Of a stretch of 6,824 nt of DNA, positions 5,293 to 6,824 are shown piece by piece. The notes under the pieces are model-generated. The model searched no databases and was not told where the DNA came from. It saw nothing but the letters and a program-made list of their open reading frames with translations. The stretch covers positions 1,071-7,894 of the forward strand of contig JAESUT010000056.1 of the NCBI GenBank assembly GCA_016762995.1, written 5' to 3'. The position numbers were made by a program, and so were the translations under genes. This stretch comes from Gammaproteobacteria bacterium. Its GTDB lineage: Bacteria; Pseudomonadota; Gammaproteobacteria; Pseudomonadales; Pseudohongiellaceae. Numbering within the stretch: position 1 is the first letter of the stretch; each line of letters begins with the position of its first letter.

Positions 5293-6207
5293 CTAAGGTG
5301 TAACTGTTACCGGTATGTAAGCGTTAGACCAACAGCATTGATTATCAAACTTGCTGTCTGGTGCTTCGAAATTATCGACTCGCAATCGAACGATATACTC
5401 CCCCGCTTCCCAGAACGTGGCTTCGGTTTGCACCGTAGTCCAGTCGCTCATGCCTTCGTTAGCTTTCGCTCGGTCTCGGCCGGTTATCTTTTCAGATGAA
5501 AAATCAGGCCTAGCTGGGCCTTGATGCATTATCCACTCTGTACCTAGAGGGAAGATTGTCTGCTCGAGTTCTTCATAGTCACTGCGATTACCGCGATCTT
5601 GTGCGTATGCAGTCAAGGTCACTGGCTTTCCAACCGAAGCTGTTATCGATTCAGCATAGAAGCCTTCGCGGTCGATCGATACCTCGCCATCCATGTCAAA
5701 CCGGATGGTTGGGTTTAGTGAGCCAAGTGCTTGCTCGCCGGCGCTCATTTCGTATGCCGTCGATGTGGCTCGCCCAGGTATGGAGTAGCTGTACCCTTCA
5801 TGCTTTAGCGTCCAGATAACTTCGGTGCCGGCCATCTCTGGTGGAACCGTTACGGCAAACACTCCGCGTTCCTGGATTCCGATAAAGCCACGTCGGCTAT
5901 ATACTGGAAAGTGCGTAGGCTGTGCACCATCGAACATTGCCGGTTCGATGTAGTTATTTGGGCCTAGGGGAATATCGACGATTGCTTCTCGGTTTCGGTT
6001 TACGAAGCCGAAGATCATCGTTACAGAGTTGTCTGGATTTTTTATCCAGCCGTTAAACATGGGGCCTACTAAATCGCCACTGGCTTTGCGTGTAGCCAAG
6101 GGGTAGTCACGCAAATGAGGTGGCACCTGAGCGAATAGCGGTGCTGCTATTAGTCCCACTAAAGCAACTGCAAGAGCTCGGATAGCTATTTGTCTGGTCT
6201 TGCTCAT
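5293..6207 (-). CDS. Secreted conserved hypothetical protein with C-terminal Cys-Cys-Trp motif
   Basis: A 304-residue exported protein of unknown function. The N-terminus is a clear Sec signal peptide: a basic start (MSKTRQIAIR), a hydrophobic core (ALAVALVGLIAAP) and a likely cleavage LFA|QV after residue 26. The mature part is beta-rich, with no membrane anchor or lipobox, so periplasmic or extracellular. It has Ig-like or sandwich-like stretches such as SVTMIFGFVNRN and KPVTLTAYAQDRG, and a last strand EYIVRLRVDNFEAPDS. The C-terminus carries FDNQCCWSNAYIPVTV, with adjacent Cys 291-292. I recall similar endings in uncharacterised proteins of marine Gammaproteobacteria, but could not verify this here. 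It overlaps the upstream monooxygenase-like gene by 4 nt (ATGA), with AGGGGG just before its ATG, so the two are translationally coupled and likely act together. A role as partner or substrate-binding subunit of the monooxygenase is speculation. Confidence 0.8.
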   Translation of the reverse strand: MSKTRQIAIRALAVALVGLIAAPLFAQVPPHLRDYPLATRKASGDLVGPMFNGWIKNPDNSVTMIFGFVNRNREAIVDIPLGPNNYIEPAMFDGAQPTHFPVYSRRGFIGIQERGVFAVTVPPEMAGTEVIWTLKHEGYSYSIPGRATSTAYEMSAGEQALGSLNPTIRFDMDGEVSIDREGFYAESITASVGKPVTLTAYAQDRGNRSDYEELEQTIFPLGTEWIMHQGPARPDFSSEKITGRDRAKANEGMSDWTTVQTEATFWEAGEYIVRLRVDNFEAPDSKFDNQCCWSNAYIPVTVTP

Positions 6208-6824
6208 TGGCCGCCCCCTGATCCCGCTACAGTTCTCTGCTGGCGTTCAGCTTGCTCGGCAAGCATCTTCTCGTAACCTTCGTCGTCTAGGTGAGTGACC
6301 GCAATCCAAGCATGTGACATCTCATCTGTAGTTCTCTGACCTGCACCAACCCACTGATCGGGATCTGGATTGCGTGGGTTAGCCGCCGTGTTATCGAACC
6401 ATGAAGTTAAGATGATGGTCGCGCCAGCTGGAATTAGCGGCTGGAAGCCATCTTCGTAGGTATGGCTGTGGTTCCAGCCGGCATTCCAGTTCGAGGCCTG
6501 GCTGAGAATTTCACGTCGACCGGTTTCAGGGTCGAATAGTTCCATGGACATCGCTACGCCACGTAGGTGTAGATGCGGCTGCCAGCTATCGATGCGAACC
6601 GGATGGTCAAAGGAGTGAAAACCCTGCGTCATTAGTTTGCCGTGAGGAGGGATGAGGTAATCACCGCCGCCATCAAGCATGTACAGGCGTAAGTCCTGAG
6701 GATAGGTTTCTGCGACGTCAAAGTTATCTTCTTCATCGTAATACCAGATACCGACTGTTACTTGGTCATCGGGTACCGCATTGCCATCGGGATAGTAGTG
6801 GATGCTCCAGGCTACCTTGGAGTT
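6204..6824 (-). CDS. Type II copper monooxygenase-like protein, C-terminal part (5' end outside window)
   Basis: The frame is open from the right edge to TGA 6204-6206 (206 residues visible); the ATG at 6678-6680 is internal, because homology continues upstream of it. The sequence fits the C-terminal catalytic half of ascorbate-dependent type II copper monooxygenases (the peptidylglycine hydroxylating / dopamine beta-hydroxylase fold). The pieces are: SIHYYPDG (7-14 of the visible part), where the His matches the third ligand of the first copper site; HLHLRG (84-89), whose two His match the second copper site; a DNTAANPRNPDP stretch (144-155); and TDEM (166-169), whose Met would complete the second site. 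The 83-residue gap between HxH and Met resembles the roughly 70 in PHM. The first two His of copper site one, and any signal peptide or cytochrome domain, lie outside the window. Substrate is unknown. It is coupled by a 4-nt overlap to the secreted protein that follows. Confidence 0.78.
   Translation of the reverse strand, partial: NSKVAWSIHYYPDGNAVPDDQVTVGIWYYDEEDNFDVAETYPQDLRLYMLDGGGDYLIPPHGKLMTQGFHSFDHPVRIDSWQPHLHLRGVAMSMELFDPETGRREILSQASNWNAGWNHSHTYEDGFQPLIPAGATIILTSWFDNTAANPRNPDPDQWVGAGQRTTDEMSHAWIAVTHLDDEGYEKMLAEQAERQQRTVAGSGGGQ

Noticed and set aside
5556..5819. Plus-strand 87-codon frame opposite the secreted protein
   Set aside because: Arg/Ser-rich shadow of the minus-strand gene, whose signal peptide and terminator support the other strand.

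Overview
The window looks like chromosomal DNA from a marine-type gammaproteobacterium. The reasons are moderate GC, FNR/ANR-type palindromes (TTGAY-N4-ATCAA-like) in front of stress and transport genes, a UspE-like tandem universal stress protein, and a copper-monooxygenase/secreted-protein pair of a kind I associate with marine Gammaproteobacteria. The genus cannot be fixed from the sequence alone.

Layout. (1) 1-254, minus strand: an orphan piece of an RHS/YD-repeat protein. It has the core-type sequence but no start codon, a stop sits directly upstream in frame, and it runs off the left edge. (2) 311-1136, minus: two overlapping, visibly AT-rich small genes of unknown function that read toward the RHS fragment. 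This resembles the accessory cassettes (immunity or immunity-like genes) found between orphan RHS modules, but neither protein could be assigned. (3) 1137-1397: a divergent regulatory region with a good FNR/ANR box placed for activation of the next gene. (4) 1398-2633, plus: an APC-superfamily amino acid permease. (5) 2632-2748: a short intergenic region with a perfect 9-bp dyad containing two overlapping near-consensus FNR/ANR sites. (6) 2749-3654, plus: a tandem-domain UspE-like protein ending in a nested-stem terminator. (7) 3843-5216, plus: an MFS permease whose start codon lies inside a perfect 9-bp inverted repeat. (8) 5231-5271: a hairpin terminator serving the minus-strand genes. (9) 5293-6824, minus: a 5'-truncated type II copper monooxygenase-like gene, coupled by an ATGA overlap to a secreted protein with a C-terminal Cys-Cys-Trp motif.

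How they work together. The permease and the Usp protein look like one physiological unit (transporter plus stress protein), with each gene carrying its own FNR/ANR-like site, which suggests induction at low oxygen. The monooxygenase-like protein and its partner look like a two-gene envelope unit that would need copper and O2. The left end looks like a remnant of horizontally acquired RHS material. None of the families is new. The least described parts are the monooxygenase/CCW pair, the two AT-rich genes and the two regulatory dyads.
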